A stretch of 64,000 nt of DNA from assembly GCF_000182925.2 (NCBI RefSeq), contig NC_026502.1, forward strand, positions 2,728,001-2,792,000. The letters run 5' to 3'. The DNA comes from Neurospora crassa OR74A (Eukaryota > Ascomycota > Sordariomycetes > Sordariales > Sordariaceae). The position numbers were made by a program, and so were the translations under genes. Of the stretch, positions 1-10,364 are shown one piece after another. The notes beneath the pieces were generated by a model. The model saw nothing but the letters and a program-made list of their open reading frames with translations, was not told the DNA's origin and searched no databases. Position 1 is the first letter of the stretch; each line of letters begins with the position of its first letter.

Positions 1-1576
1 ATTGATGCCATCGACAAGGCTTTCCTCAAGTCCCTCAAGTACTACCCCCGCGCCAAGTCCGTTCTCTCCAAGTACAAGGTTCTCCAGTTCCACCCCTTCG
101 ACCCCGTCTCCAAGAAGGTCGTCGCCGTTGTCGAGTCTCCCCAGGGTGAGCGCATCACTTGCGTCAAGGGTGCCCCTCTTTTCGTTTTGAAGACTGTCGA
201 GGAGGACCACCCCATCCCCGAGGAGGTTGACCAGGCCTACAAGAACAAGGTTGCTGAGTTCGCTACCCGTGGTTTCCGTTCTCTTGGTGTTGCCCGCAAG
301 CGTGGCGAGGGCTCTTGGGAGATTCTCGGTATTATGCCCTGCATGGACCCTCCCCGTCACGATACCTACAAGACTGTCTGCGAGGCCAAGACTCTCGGTC
401 TCTCCATCAAGATGCTTACTGGTGATGCCGTCGGTATTGCTCGCGAGACTTCTCGCCAGCTCGGTCTCGGTACCAACATCTACAACGCTGAGCGCCTCGG
501 TCTTGGTGGTGGTGGTGACATGCCCGGCTCTGAGGTCTACGACTTCGTTGAGGCTGCCGATGGTTTCGCCGAGGTCTTCCCCCAGCACAAGTACAACGTC
601 GTCGAGATTCTTCAGCAGCGTGGCTACCTTGTTGCCATGACTGGTGACGGTGTCAACGATGCTCCCTCGCTCAAGAAGGCCGATACTGGTATTGCTGTCG
701 AGGGTTCCTCCGATGCTGCCCGCTCCGCTGCCGATATCGTCTTCCTTGCCCCTGGTCTCGGTGCCATCATTGATGCCCTCAAGACTTCTCGCCAGATTTT
801 CCACCGCATGTACGCCTACGTTGTCTACCGTATCGCTCTGTCTATCCACTTGGAGATCTTCCTCGGTCTCTGGATCGCCATTCTCAACCGTTCCCTCAAC
901 ATTGAGCTTGTTGTCTTCATCGCCATTTTCGCCGATGTTGCCACCCTTGCCATTGCCTACGACAACGCCCCCTACTCGCAGACCCCCGTCAAGTGGAACC
1001 TTCCCAAGCTCTGGGGTATGTCCGTCCTCCTCGGTGTCGTCCTTGCCGTCGGTACCTGGATCACTGTCACCACCATGTACGCTCAGGGTGAGAACGGCGG
1101 TATCGTCCAGAACTTCGGTAACATGGACGAGGTCCTCTTCCTCCAGATCTCTCTCACTGAGAACTGGCTCATCTTCATCACTCGTGCCAACGGTCCCTTC
1201 TGGTCCTCTATCCCCTCGTGGCAGCTCAGCGGTGCTATCTTCCTCGTTGATATCCTTGCCACCTGCTTCACCATCTGGGGTTGGTTCGAGCACTCCGACA
1301 CCTCCATCGTCGCCGTTGTCCGTATCTGGATCTTCTCCTTCGGTATCTTCTGCATCATGGGCGGTGTCTACTACATCCTCCAGGACAGCGTTGGCTTCGA
1401 TAACCTTATGCACGGCAAGTCCCCTAAGGGCAACCAGAAGCAGCGCTCGCTTGAGGACTTTGGTAAGTTACCTTGACTTCCTTCTAATGTTGACGCCTTG
1501 ACCAATAGCTAACAATACTTCCCTCACAGTTGTCTCTCTCCAGCGTGTCTCTACTCAGCATGAGAAGTCGCAATAA
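1..1576 (+). CDS. pma-1: Plasma membrane H+-ATPase, C-terminal part (5' end outside window)
   Basis: P-type (P3A) ATPase that pumps protons out across the plasma membrane, building the gradient used for nutrient uptake. Exons are 1-1462 and 1530-1576; the 67-nt intron has a gtaagt donor and a GCTAAC branch. Position 1 is in frame, and 502 residues are visible. The nucleotide-binding KGAP is at visible residues 56-59 (Lys474 of a 920-residue protein). The P-domain motifs MLTGD and TGDGVNDAP follow, then the last six membrane segments. The soluble tail after the intron carries the Ser/Thr-rich regulatory end (..VSLQRVSTQ..) whose phosphorylation activates fungal PMA1. The phosphorylated Asp lies upstream of the window. 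Codon use is extremely biased towards C-ending codons, as expected of one of the most abundant fungal proteins. Identity and gene symbol rest on recall of the N. crassa protein; the family assignment is certain. Confidence 0.97.
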
Positions 1577-3054
1577 GCGATATAATGATTTTCCGGGTGC
1601 AATGTTCATGAAGGTTGCCTGATTGAAATGACGGGATGATAACTCCATATGACCCCCCTTGGTATACCCCTTGGTGGCATCTCAGCCATTGAAGATTTTA
1701 GATTAGGGCTGGGAGTTTGCCGCCAGGCTTTTCTTTCTGGAATTTGTGTCCACAACTTCTTAGGGGTATACGTACCCATTACATTTCTTAGATACTAATA
1801 CTAAAACTGTAAAATCTAATAACCTAACAAGTTCCTGTGAAAGCTGCCATGTTGAGCGTGTCAAGTTCTGGACACTTGGGTTGACTTCAGGCTGTGAACT
1901 TGAATACACAATGGGGATTTTGGTTCATGCAGTCCCTTATTTTGTTTCCCACGAGTTGGGTGGTGGTGACCAAATGCAGGTACCTACCCGTGACCTGGCA
2001 AAGTGGGCCTGACTGACTCTCCAAAAAGTCTGAACACCACGCTAACATGGAGCTGCCTCTGGCCACCAACGCAAATGACATAACTATTTCTCTTCCCTCA
2101 ACTTCTGACTGGCATCTGGCATCTGGCGCTACTACCCACTCGGTCAACCTTTGTGCGTCCAAACATCAGATCTTTATACACCACAACACGCTCCTAGGTA
2201 AGTCCTCGATTGCGAAAAACGCGCTCAGACGCAATCACGGCATCCCAAGCAAATAGGTAATTTCAACAGTCACTGACTACATCCATAGATACTTGCTGTG
2301 TTTTGTAACTCTACTTTCAAGCTTACAGTGCATCTAACACACGCAACACCTATCGCGGGAGCAACTGCACATTGTCCCCGATGATCATTTACTGAGACAG
2401 CCTTTTACACTTACTTTTGGCTGGCCAGCACGGGTTGGATCGATAGTGGCAACTCAGCAGCATAGAGGATCGGTCGTCACTTCCATTTGTGTCACCCATG
2501 GCGGCGACCTGATTGTATCGGAAGGAACAAGCTATCGTGAATTGGCTGCAATAAAAGAGCGAAAGAAGCAGGCAAAAGAAACATTTCGGGAAGGCAGAGG
2601 GCCAAGCATCTCGAGCCGAGGCTTTGCACAAACGCTTTGGCTACGACGGGCTGTCGAACGAGAACAACATCGCTCCTGCCTAGCAAGCAAACTTGGCAGC
2701 GGTCTTCGAAGCGCAGGCTTCTAAGGCAGCTTTGTTGAGCTTTGGGCGACATAGCTTCGGCTCTGTCACGTGGATTGCGTGAAGAACCGAATCATTCTGC
2801 CTTGTACTTGGCACGGTTATTTCTGGTTTGTGGGCTGCGAGGACCTAGGGGAAGGGAGAAAAAAAAAAAAAAAAAAAAAAAAGGAGAGACCAGCGGAGAC
2901 GACCTTCTGGAGACGAACGAGAGGTTATTGCCGTCGTGGTTTCGGGGCAGTAATCTGTCATTCGTGATACGTGTAAGGACTTTTTGTCCCCTCTTGGTGA
3001 GAGCGCGGTATTGCTATTTTCCGATTTGGCAGCGGCAGCAGCAAGACTCCAAAG
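1577..3054. other. Intergenic region between pma-1 and the DCAF4-like gene
   Basis: The first 300 bases are A/T-rich and fit the pma-1 3' UTR. The rest has only short unconvincing ORFs. It contains a GGTACCTACC-type motif near 1979-1990 and a 24-base A run at 2859-2882. The promoter of the downstream gene must lie in the right half. No RNA gene was seen. Confidence 0.7.
2859..2882 (+). repeat. Poly(A) homopolymer, 24 nt
   Basis: An uninterrupted run of 24 A between a G-rich and a GA-rich segment, about 170 bases before the start codon of the DCAF4-like gene. Such dA/dT tracts can exclude nucleosomes in promoters; that role here is inference. Confidence 0.9.
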
Positions 3055-4681
3055 ATGCCGGTAGAGCTTCCAGGGTTCTATTTTGGTACGTATGGGGGAA
3101 ATAATTTTTCCCTCCCACATGATTGCTCTATTGTGTGATATCCAACCCGAAATGAACAAAACTATCTATAATCGGGGATCTAGCTACCTTTCTGACCGTA
3201 TAGACTCGTACGACTTACTAACACTGTTCTAGATCCCGAAAAAGGCAAGTACTTCAAGATAGAAGACAACAAAACGGCGCCAACGACACGCTACACATCT
3301 AACGATGTAAAGCGGCGTCGTCTACTCGAGGAGAAGAAGCGTGTAGAAGAGGAGAAGGAAAAGAGGCTGCTTGCGTTCCCTCGAAAGCTAAAGCGAGCAA
3401 AGATCCTGGAAGACCCTCTTCTGGGAGGGTTCCTGGAAAGAGAGACAACCCAGCATAGGCCGGTGGTTCACAATGGCGGAGATGACGATACGGTGATAAA
3501 GTCATGGGCCAGAGGGTTAACTGACAAGGGAAAGGTCGACCTTTGGCCGGACCTGATTCAAAACGGGATCATGATTGGAACCATTTCTCACTTGTGGGTG
3601 GGAGGTTCGGACTCGAGAACAGGGTTGGGGGTTACTTATGCAGGTAGGTGTCTTTCTCTTTCTACGAGGTTGGTTTGAACCGGTATACTGACGATCAGAG
3701 CAGCGGTTGACGACGACTCCTTGACGAGCTCGTACATCCCGAGGGATGGTGCTGATGAGTAAGTTGTGTTCCAAGTATGTTGATTATCGGATAGATTCTG
3801 ATCTTGGCTCGATTATAGGGTCAACTTTGCATACGCAAATGTCAGATACAGACGGACCGACTTCATGCCAATGCCGGAAACAATTAGCATTCCTCAGCTC
3901 TCTTCACTCAGATTCCATGAGCCATCCGGCAGGATGTTTCTCACATCTAGGATGCCGACGCGCACTCCCTCCATTGCTTGGTTCTCTCCAAGTCAATCCG
4001 AACCTCCCATAGAAGAAGAGGAGCGGCCGACGTGGCAGCTAGGCAACTGTAAGTCCCACACATACCCCCTTTTTGCCCGAAAAAAAAAGCCAGTCAATAA
4101 TCAGACCCAGCGGTTGACTGATCCCCTCAAGCAGCCCCCAACCTAATCAAAATCTCCGCGCCTACCCCCAAGGGCACCAAATACGGTGTCATCAATACCT
4201 CCTGCCCAGCACCCTCCTACTCCCGCCTCACCTGCATCGCTGGCGGTGACGTCGGCCTCTTGCAACTCACCAACGACTCCCGCCTAAGCTGGCTCACCAA
4301 GCCTCCACCACCTTCTTCCTCCTTCAAGGCCAACCATGACTCCCCTCCACCCATGGCCAAGCACGGTGAAGTCCTCAGCCTCGATTTTTTGACAGTCAAC
4401 CCAGCCGAAGTGGTCCTCGTCGGCGGACGCACCGGCCGCGTGTGCGTGCTGGATATGCGTGTGCCCGATGAGGAATGGGGCTGGATCAAGCACCCCAGCA
4501 GCGCGGCGCACGTTCGCTCCGTTGGGAGTCATGGGGTGTTGGTGGCGGGTCCGATGAGCGCCATGCGTCTCTATGACATTCGGTGGTGTAAGACCGAAAA
4601 GGGCAGCACTATCAGTGATGACGGTGACGGTACTGCTAGCATTGATACAGTTATGGATTGGCAACCCTCACGATCGGCAGC

Positions 4682-4714
<33 letters not shown>

Positions 4715-5279
4715 AAACACAAAACCCTACCACAATCAAAGACCACAACAACACCGACCCAAAACCAGAACCAGAGAACCACCCCCCTTCAACCCCCTGA
4801 CCATGTCCACGCCCACCACCCCCATTCTCACCTTCCCCTCCTATCGCAACGCCGAAAACATCCACATCGGCTTCGACGTGCTCTCCGCCCCGCACTACAC
4901 GGCATACAACCTCGCAGCCGCGGCTCACGACGACGGCACAGTGGGATTGTACTCTTTGCTTGATGGCTCGCGCGTGTCGAGCAAGACTATCGATAGGATT
5001 GGCTTTGCTTCGGGCTTTGGTAATGGTGGCCTGGGCCAGGATGATGATGATGATGATGATGACGTAGATGCAGGACCAAATGATGTTTTCAGCAGGGGAA
5101 ACGTGATTAAGAGTCTAATGTTCCAGACGTTACCAGGGGATCGGCATCCGAGTTTGTTTGTGGGCGAGGGGCCGAGGATTAAAAAATACTCGTTTGGGGT
5201 GGAAACTAGTAAGTGGAGGAGGAACAAGAATAGGACGGCGAGGGTGGAGGAAGGGTATGGCTGTGAAGAGGAGTTTTGA
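3055..5279 (+). CDS. WD-repeat protein, DCAF4-like (CUL4 substrate-receptor family)
   Basis: Five exons: 3055-3085, 3233-3643, 3704-3758, 3819-4048 and 4132-5279, giving 624 residues. The opening P-G-F-Y-F-D-P-E-K-x-K-Y-F (from residue 6) is the N-terminal signature shared with human DCAF4/WDR21, a WD40 substrate receptor of CUL4-DDB1 ubiquitin ligases. The middle and C-terminal parts have WD-like blades, for example around 'GRTGRVCVLDMR' and 'AAAHDDGTVGLYSL'. Low-complexity insertions are a Ser run from a CAG/AGC repeat (about residues 427-436) and an Asp run from a GAT repeat (about 546-553). The start ATG is followed after 10 codons by a gtacgt donor and a TACTAAC branch, which makes it convincing. 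The last acceptor is a tandem AAGCAG, so one residue is ambiguous. Function as a ubiquitin-ligase receptor is inferred from the family only. Confidence 0.85.
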
Positions 5280-5704
5280 GGACATTGCGAAGTGAGACTT
5301 GGCAAGGAAGGTTATCTGCGATCGATGAATTACGACGCGTTGTGACGGGCGGTCACGAAAGAAAAGTATATTCCTCTTAAAAACTGGGCACGGATAGACT
5401 CGGTACAAGTGTGGCATATCGGCGTTTCTATTTGTTATTTCTTTTTTTTTCTTTCATTTTCTTTTTTTCTTCGTGTGAAAGATTATGACACACGGCGTGC
5501 ATGTCTTGCAGGAAACAGAACGTTATCGAAACCAGTCCTCCCCATTAGTCAATTTAAAGTGGGTTCCATAACACCCATAGAGCTCTTCCAGGTCCTTCAT
5601 GTAACTACATTTTCTTCTGTGAACCTACGATGGCTTCCTTTATCATCAGAGACTTGCCTGCAAGAACTACCCATTAATCCATTATTGTCAAAGATACCCG
5701 TCCC
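5280..5704. other. Convergent 3' intergenic region
   Basis: Tail-to-tail spacer between the DCAF4-like gene and the FAD oxidoreductase. It has a T/C-rich stretch at about 5440-5475 and no gene-like ORF. Confidence 0.7.
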
Positions 5705-7486
5705 TTAGATGTGCTTCTTGCTGTATCCATAGCCGCCATTCATGTGTCCCGAAACCCTCTGAGCAGCAATGACCGAGCCGTTCACCTTGCTGTTAACATG
5801 TGAGGCCAGGCGACGGCTTGCTGCACCTTGCGCGCTAAACTTATCCAATACGCTGATGAAGAGAACCTGGATCAACCAGATCCAGACTCTTAACAACCAG
5901 TCAAGGAATCCCAGCTCCGGCTTTCTGCCACGACTATAGGTCGAATCCTTGAACTCGAACGGGATCCGTCCTCCCAAGTGTTCCATGGCAACCCGAATGC
6001 CACTGCTAAATCCATCTTCATGGAACCCATATTTTGTCCAGGCGCCTGCGTAACTGATACCTCGGGTGTTCTGAATGTAGTCGAGCCGTTCTTGAGCTTT
6101 GATTGCGGCGGGGGTGTAGAGCGGGTGCGCATATATGTAGGTTCCTTGAACCGTCGAAGGGTCTGGCTGATGCAGGGGGTTCAGGGTCACCAAGACATCG
6201 CCGTACTGGTCCCGAGGAATGTGCTGCAATATGTTCATATTGTAAGTCAGCGATACCTGGTCGATATTCCTGCCAGTAACGGGAGATGACCGCGTCAGAT
6301 AATTCCAGCTACTCCAGGCCCTCGGGGCCTGCGGCATGAGTGAGGTATCAGAATGTAACACCGCAACGTTATCCGAAGTCCTGAAGTTGCGCAGGATATC
6401 TCGCTCCTCGTCGGTGGCTGAGTCCCGGATGATAGAGTAGGCTTGGTCACCGTGAGTGGCAAGAATAACATGATCAAAGACCGCAGAGCGACCCCCCTTG
6501 ATGTGCAAACGAACACGGCCATCAGGTTCATTAGAGACCCTTGTGACTTCAGATTTCAGGTGCAGATGGTTGGACGGGAAACCGTTCATGACTGTGTCTA
6601 TGTATCCTTTGGAGCCTCTGGGTATCGTAAGCCAGTCTGGACGGGCGGCAACCGTGGACAGAAGATGATGGTTCCATCTGCAAAGGGGTCAGCATACTTG
6701 AACACAATGATAAGAGATATGGTGAAGGTCATACGCACAGAAATCTGATCAAAGTTACGGCAGGGAACTCGAGAGAGCATTTTTCGGGGCTGGTACTCCA
6801 CACAGCCGCGGTCATTGGAATCAGGTAGTCGTCTCGGAAGGCATCTGAGTAGCCTTCACGGTCCAGATATTCACCAATCGTCTCCTCGGGATGAATGGCG
6901 GCATGCTGGCTTCTTGTCCGGGTAGTGTCCTCAAGGTCTACTCTCAACACATCGAGGGCATGCTGGTTGAAGCGGATGATATCGAATATGATGCGCCACA
7001 TTCGTGGGGAGAAGATGTTGCTACGCTGAGCAAATAAGGAGTTTAGTGAGGATCTAGCCCACTCAAACTTTCCGTAGTCTCTAGAGACCGAAAAGGTCAT
7101 CTCTGTCTTGACGGCCTCAATGCCTATACAGTTGAGGAAGTTGAGGAAGTTGGCTATAGGGGTGATGACGTTAGCATGTGCACCCACACAAGCAGCCGAT
7201 GTAGACTACTGCAAGGTACCGATGCGTGGGTGGGACTGGGGAAGAGGGACGTACGGTATGTGGCTTTGTTCATGACGATGAAGCCAGTGTCAACCTGGGT
7301 GCTGTGCTTTCCATTTTGGAATTCCACCGTGTTGGTATGTCCTCCGAGCCGATCGGAAGCCTCAAAAAGGTGGACATCATGAGGGCTTCTGTTCAAGGCC
7401 CATAGAGCACCGATTCCCGTAACACCGCTGCCGACGATGGCGACCTTCTTCCTAGGGTAGCGGTTAGCCTCGACAGTCGTCGCCAT
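5705..7486 (-). CDS. FAD-dependent oxidoreductase / amine-oxidase-like protein (COG2907 type)
   Basis: Minus-strand exons 7486-7255, 7153-6739 and 6677-5705 encode 539 residues. The N-terminus has a Rossmann FAD motif (VAIVGSGVTG, G19-S-G-V-T-G24) and the RLGGH signature at about 45-49 typical of the flavin amine-oxidase/phytoene-desaturase superfamily. Splicing restores the conserved 'ATYPNF' and 'FLWNHHLL' segments. A hydrophobic stretch at about 473-493 may anchor it to a membrane. COG2907 proteins are often found beside or fused to cyclopropane-fatty-acid synthase and are thought to act on lipids or isoprenoids; no such neighbour is visible here and the substrate is unknown. The ATG at 7486 was chosen because it sits just before the FAD motif; the frame stays open to an upstream ATG at 7591, so a 35-residue longer form is possible. 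Confidence 0.85.
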
Positions 7487-8943
7487 GGGCAAATAAGGTC
7501 CGTGAGAAGCTGTGTGGTGTAAGGAGAGAAGAGCGGTGGTAGCGGCCCCGCTGGACTTGACGATGTCGAACGGCAATGCTTCTCGAAGCAACGTGGCCTG
7601 GACTGCATGTTGATGAGCAACGGGGCAGCCAGCCAGCCATATAAAGGTGATGCACAGCTGTATGATGAGATGGCGGCCCTACACCAGCCGACGGAGATCA
7701 AAGCCTGTATCATTCCAATGGCAACAGGGCTGGCTGGCTGGATGGCTGATGCCGGTCAATGCAGCCGAAACAGGTCAGCCTGTTGGGACCACTTGGTCGC
7801 CGTGCCCATTGGGCCTGGAAACCCCTGGGACCGTGGCATGAGGTAGAACAGAGGATCAAGACTGCAGTGCCTTTCTGGCTTGGGCAGCAGAGGTGCTACA
7901 CATGCATCGCTGTCGTACGTAGCGGGCTTGTCCGGGTCCGATAGCCATTGGCTGCCACCCCCAGAAAGTTGGTGGACTGGCCAGCAGGACGACAACAAAG
8001 GGAAGATAAGTGATCCGGAAATCCGCCCTGCACTTGCAGTGGTCGAGACAAGACGAGGGTGTGGCTGGTACAACATGATTCTTGAAAGGAGAATCCGATG
8101 GCGCAGACGATGAATTGATAGAGAACAGCACTTACATAGGCTCGTCCGGCAGCTCCTCTTGTCCACCCATCTTCTCCATTGATCACTTCCTCATCAGATA
8201 TGACCACATGTGTAACGCGGGGAGTTGAGAAAGGGCATTGGATTTGATACCCGATGGAAAAACCGCTTCAAATGTGGGCAACGGATTCCACTTGGCCCGG
8301 CGTCCAATGTTTCGTTTGTTGTCTTGTCGAGACGCTGGGTGAAGGTGACGGAAAGAACATGCGATGCCTAGTACCTACCTAAGCGCTTGCTTCATGGTTC
8401 AGTTCCTTCACAAGGGCAGAGGGAAGTGAAGAGGACGGTGGTCGCTGCTGAGATTGAAGGCATCTCCTGCCGTTCTGGCAGTGAAGGTGCTTTCGCGTCT
8501 GCCTGTGCTACGAAACCTTGAAAGTAGGAAGGAGCGACCATCGGCTGAGCTGAACCTTGAGTCCAGTCGGACCCTCCACCGCCATCTACTATGCCAGTAG
8601 GTAGGTAGGCACGAACAACAGACAGGAAGAAGTTCGGATGTTTTGCATCGGTCAGCCGATGGCTTCCGTCACCGTCCCCAGATTTGGGGCGACGCCGCTG
8701 CTGAGGCTGGGGATTTGAATGGACGGGAAGGGAAAGACATGTTTCTCGTCCGCGACGATACCAGGCGCACGGTATCACCTGCCAGATGCGGCCCCTAAGA
8801 CGAACGCATGGAACCGTCGCAAGACTATCGGCCGCCGCTTATTTTTCCCCTTTTTCTTGAAAGAGTACCGTTGTTCGTGACTGGTCGTCAAGCATGCCAC
8901 GAGAGAAACCCCACGTAGAATGCAACACGACTAGCTGACCGAA

Positions 8944-8965
8944 GGTTCGAATCCCGACGATCGGG
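8944..8965 (+). promoter_or_regulatory. Isolated RNA polymerase III B-box-like sequence with hairpin
   Basis: GGTTCGAATCC at 8944-8954 is a perfect match to the tRNA B-box consensus GGTTCGANTCC. It overlaps a perfect 5-bp hairpin, CCCGA-CGA-TCGGG (8953-8965). An A-box-like TAGCTGACCGA (8932-8942) lies immediately upstream rather than about 40 nt away, and no acceptor stem closes a cloverleaf. It may be a TFIIIC site, a tRNA relic or chance. Confidence 0.25.
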
Positions 8966-9308
8966 CTCAAGTGAACGCCTGGTTTCATGGCAAGCAGTAG
9001 GGAGACATTGATCGGTGAAAAGGATATACGAGCTGAAGAGTTACAGTGTGTGATTCCCGACTGTATTTTTGTGTTTCCTCCTCTTCATGATTTCCCCATT
9101 TGTTTTCCGTCTTGTTGAACTCTTGTAAGAAAGCGAGGTACTCGGTTCTAATGAAATAGGAATTTAAACCTGTAAGCACAAGCAAGCAGTTAACTGAAAT
9201 GTCCCAATCAACATTCGTCAAAACACATATATAGCTTCCTGTTTCAAACGCAACGATGTATCGTAGAGAACCGCGGCATCAAGGTACAAGATCTCTCATT
9301 TCTCATCA

Positions 9309-9647
9309 TCAATCGAAACGTCTTTGGAGCACATCGTTGCTCTCAATCACGGCCGTCAACATGACGCCGTTTATGGCGTAACAGATCCCGAACCCAGACG
9401 GACCGTTCGGGACGGAGCACGTCCAACTACTAACCACGGAGAACCGGCAGTAGTCGGACAGGAGGGCACCCGGACGCCGTGCCGGTGAAAAACGCACGGC
9501 ACGCACGGCACGCACGGCACAGAGACGGCCATGATGAACTCCAACGAAGAAGATTCGATAGCGAACAATATTCTCATGCGCAGGCGCAGCGCTCAGTAGG
9601 AACAAACTAGTGTATAGCATAGCCCAGGCATGATTTTTCCACTTCAC
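9309..9647 (-). CDS. Possible small secreted cysteine-containing protein (uncertain ORF)
   Basis: An ATG-started ORF of 112 residues. The first 22 or so residues look like a signal peptide (basic start, hydrophobic core, A-P-A end). The C-terminal half has three of the four cysteines and a fairly ordered sequence. The middle includes a V-R-A repeat made by the 9-bp DNA repeat at 9493-9521, which argues against strong constraint. I recognise no family. It may be a real effector-like protein, part of a spliced gene, or a chance ORF in a gene-poor region. Confidence 0.2.
   Translation of the reverse strand: MKWKNHAWAMLYTSLFLLSAAPAHENIVRYRIFFVGVHHGRLCAVRAVRAVRFSPARRPGALLSDYCRFSVVSSWTCSVPNGPSGFGICYAINGVMLTAVIESNDVLQRRFD
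9493..9521 (+). repeat. 9-bp tandem repeat (GCACGGCAC units)
   Basis: About three copies of a GC-rich 9-base unit in intergenic DNA, inside the uncertain ORF at 9309-9647. Confidence 0.8.
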
Positions 9648-10364
9648 TCGAGCATCAAATCAAAGTACTACCATCTAAGATGAAAAAACACATTGGATGT
9701 CAAAATGTCGAAGCCAAACGGGATCGCGTATTCATCGCGGAGCCTTGACTTCCGAAGAAAACAAGGGCAACGCATTCATAGCAATTCTTGAGACTCTCAG
9801 TTTTAATCTCCCCGGTTAATACAACCCAACGACTGTCTGAAACAGTAGAATTCGTCATTGGGCCTATATTCTGCGTCCCCGGGTGCAACTTTCTGAGGAG
9901 AAAAAAAGGAGAAAAAAAGCTTCCAAAAGGCGGGTTGAGGGGATGAGTCTTTTATAGGTGCGGAGGTACCCCGACCGAATGGTGGATTCCATTGGGCGTA
10001 CGGGGCAATGGTTTCTCCACTTGAAATTTCGCGCCAAGTACCAACTACAACTGGCCAGCGGCAGCTGTTGCTGCTCCTGAGGACTAGGCACCTAGGGTTA
10101 GGGGTTGTCATGGCAGTCCCCTCGGGACAGGATGAGTGCACTGTTCTACTGATACTACCCATTGAACATCACGGCTTTACATTGGTGATTATGATGATGG
10201 CATACTTTCAGAAAATCGGTCCATCTAAATAGATACTTTTTAAATCGAACTCCATTACCAGAAAGACAAACAAAAACAGACATGATATCTCAAACTGAAA
10301 CCCCGGGGCAGTGTCCTCGCAAGGCTATCTGATCTGACAAGATAAAACCGACAAACACTCGAAC

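Larger units (their letters stand above)
7487..10364. other. Gene-poor intergenic region, 2.9 kb
   Basis: This lies between the 5' end of the FAD oxidoreductase gene and the 3' end of RRP12. Many short overlapping ORFs occur on both strands but none resembles a known family. Notable contents are TAGGTAGG/GTACCTACC motifs (8366-8384 and 8598-8609), an isolated B-box-like sequence (8944-8954), a 9-bp tandem repeat (9493-9521) and one possible small secreted-protein ORF (9309-9647). Confidence 0.6.

Noticed and set aside
644-1501. 285-codon Ser/Pro-rich ORF in another frame of pma-1
   Set aside because: Off-frame reading of strongly biased codons; the PMA1 frame is unmistakable.
7756-8166. Minus-strand ORFs upstream of the FAD oxidoreductase as extra exons or a separate gene
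   Set aside because: Several overlapping frames are open at once, and none shows a family match or convincing splice sites to the main gene.
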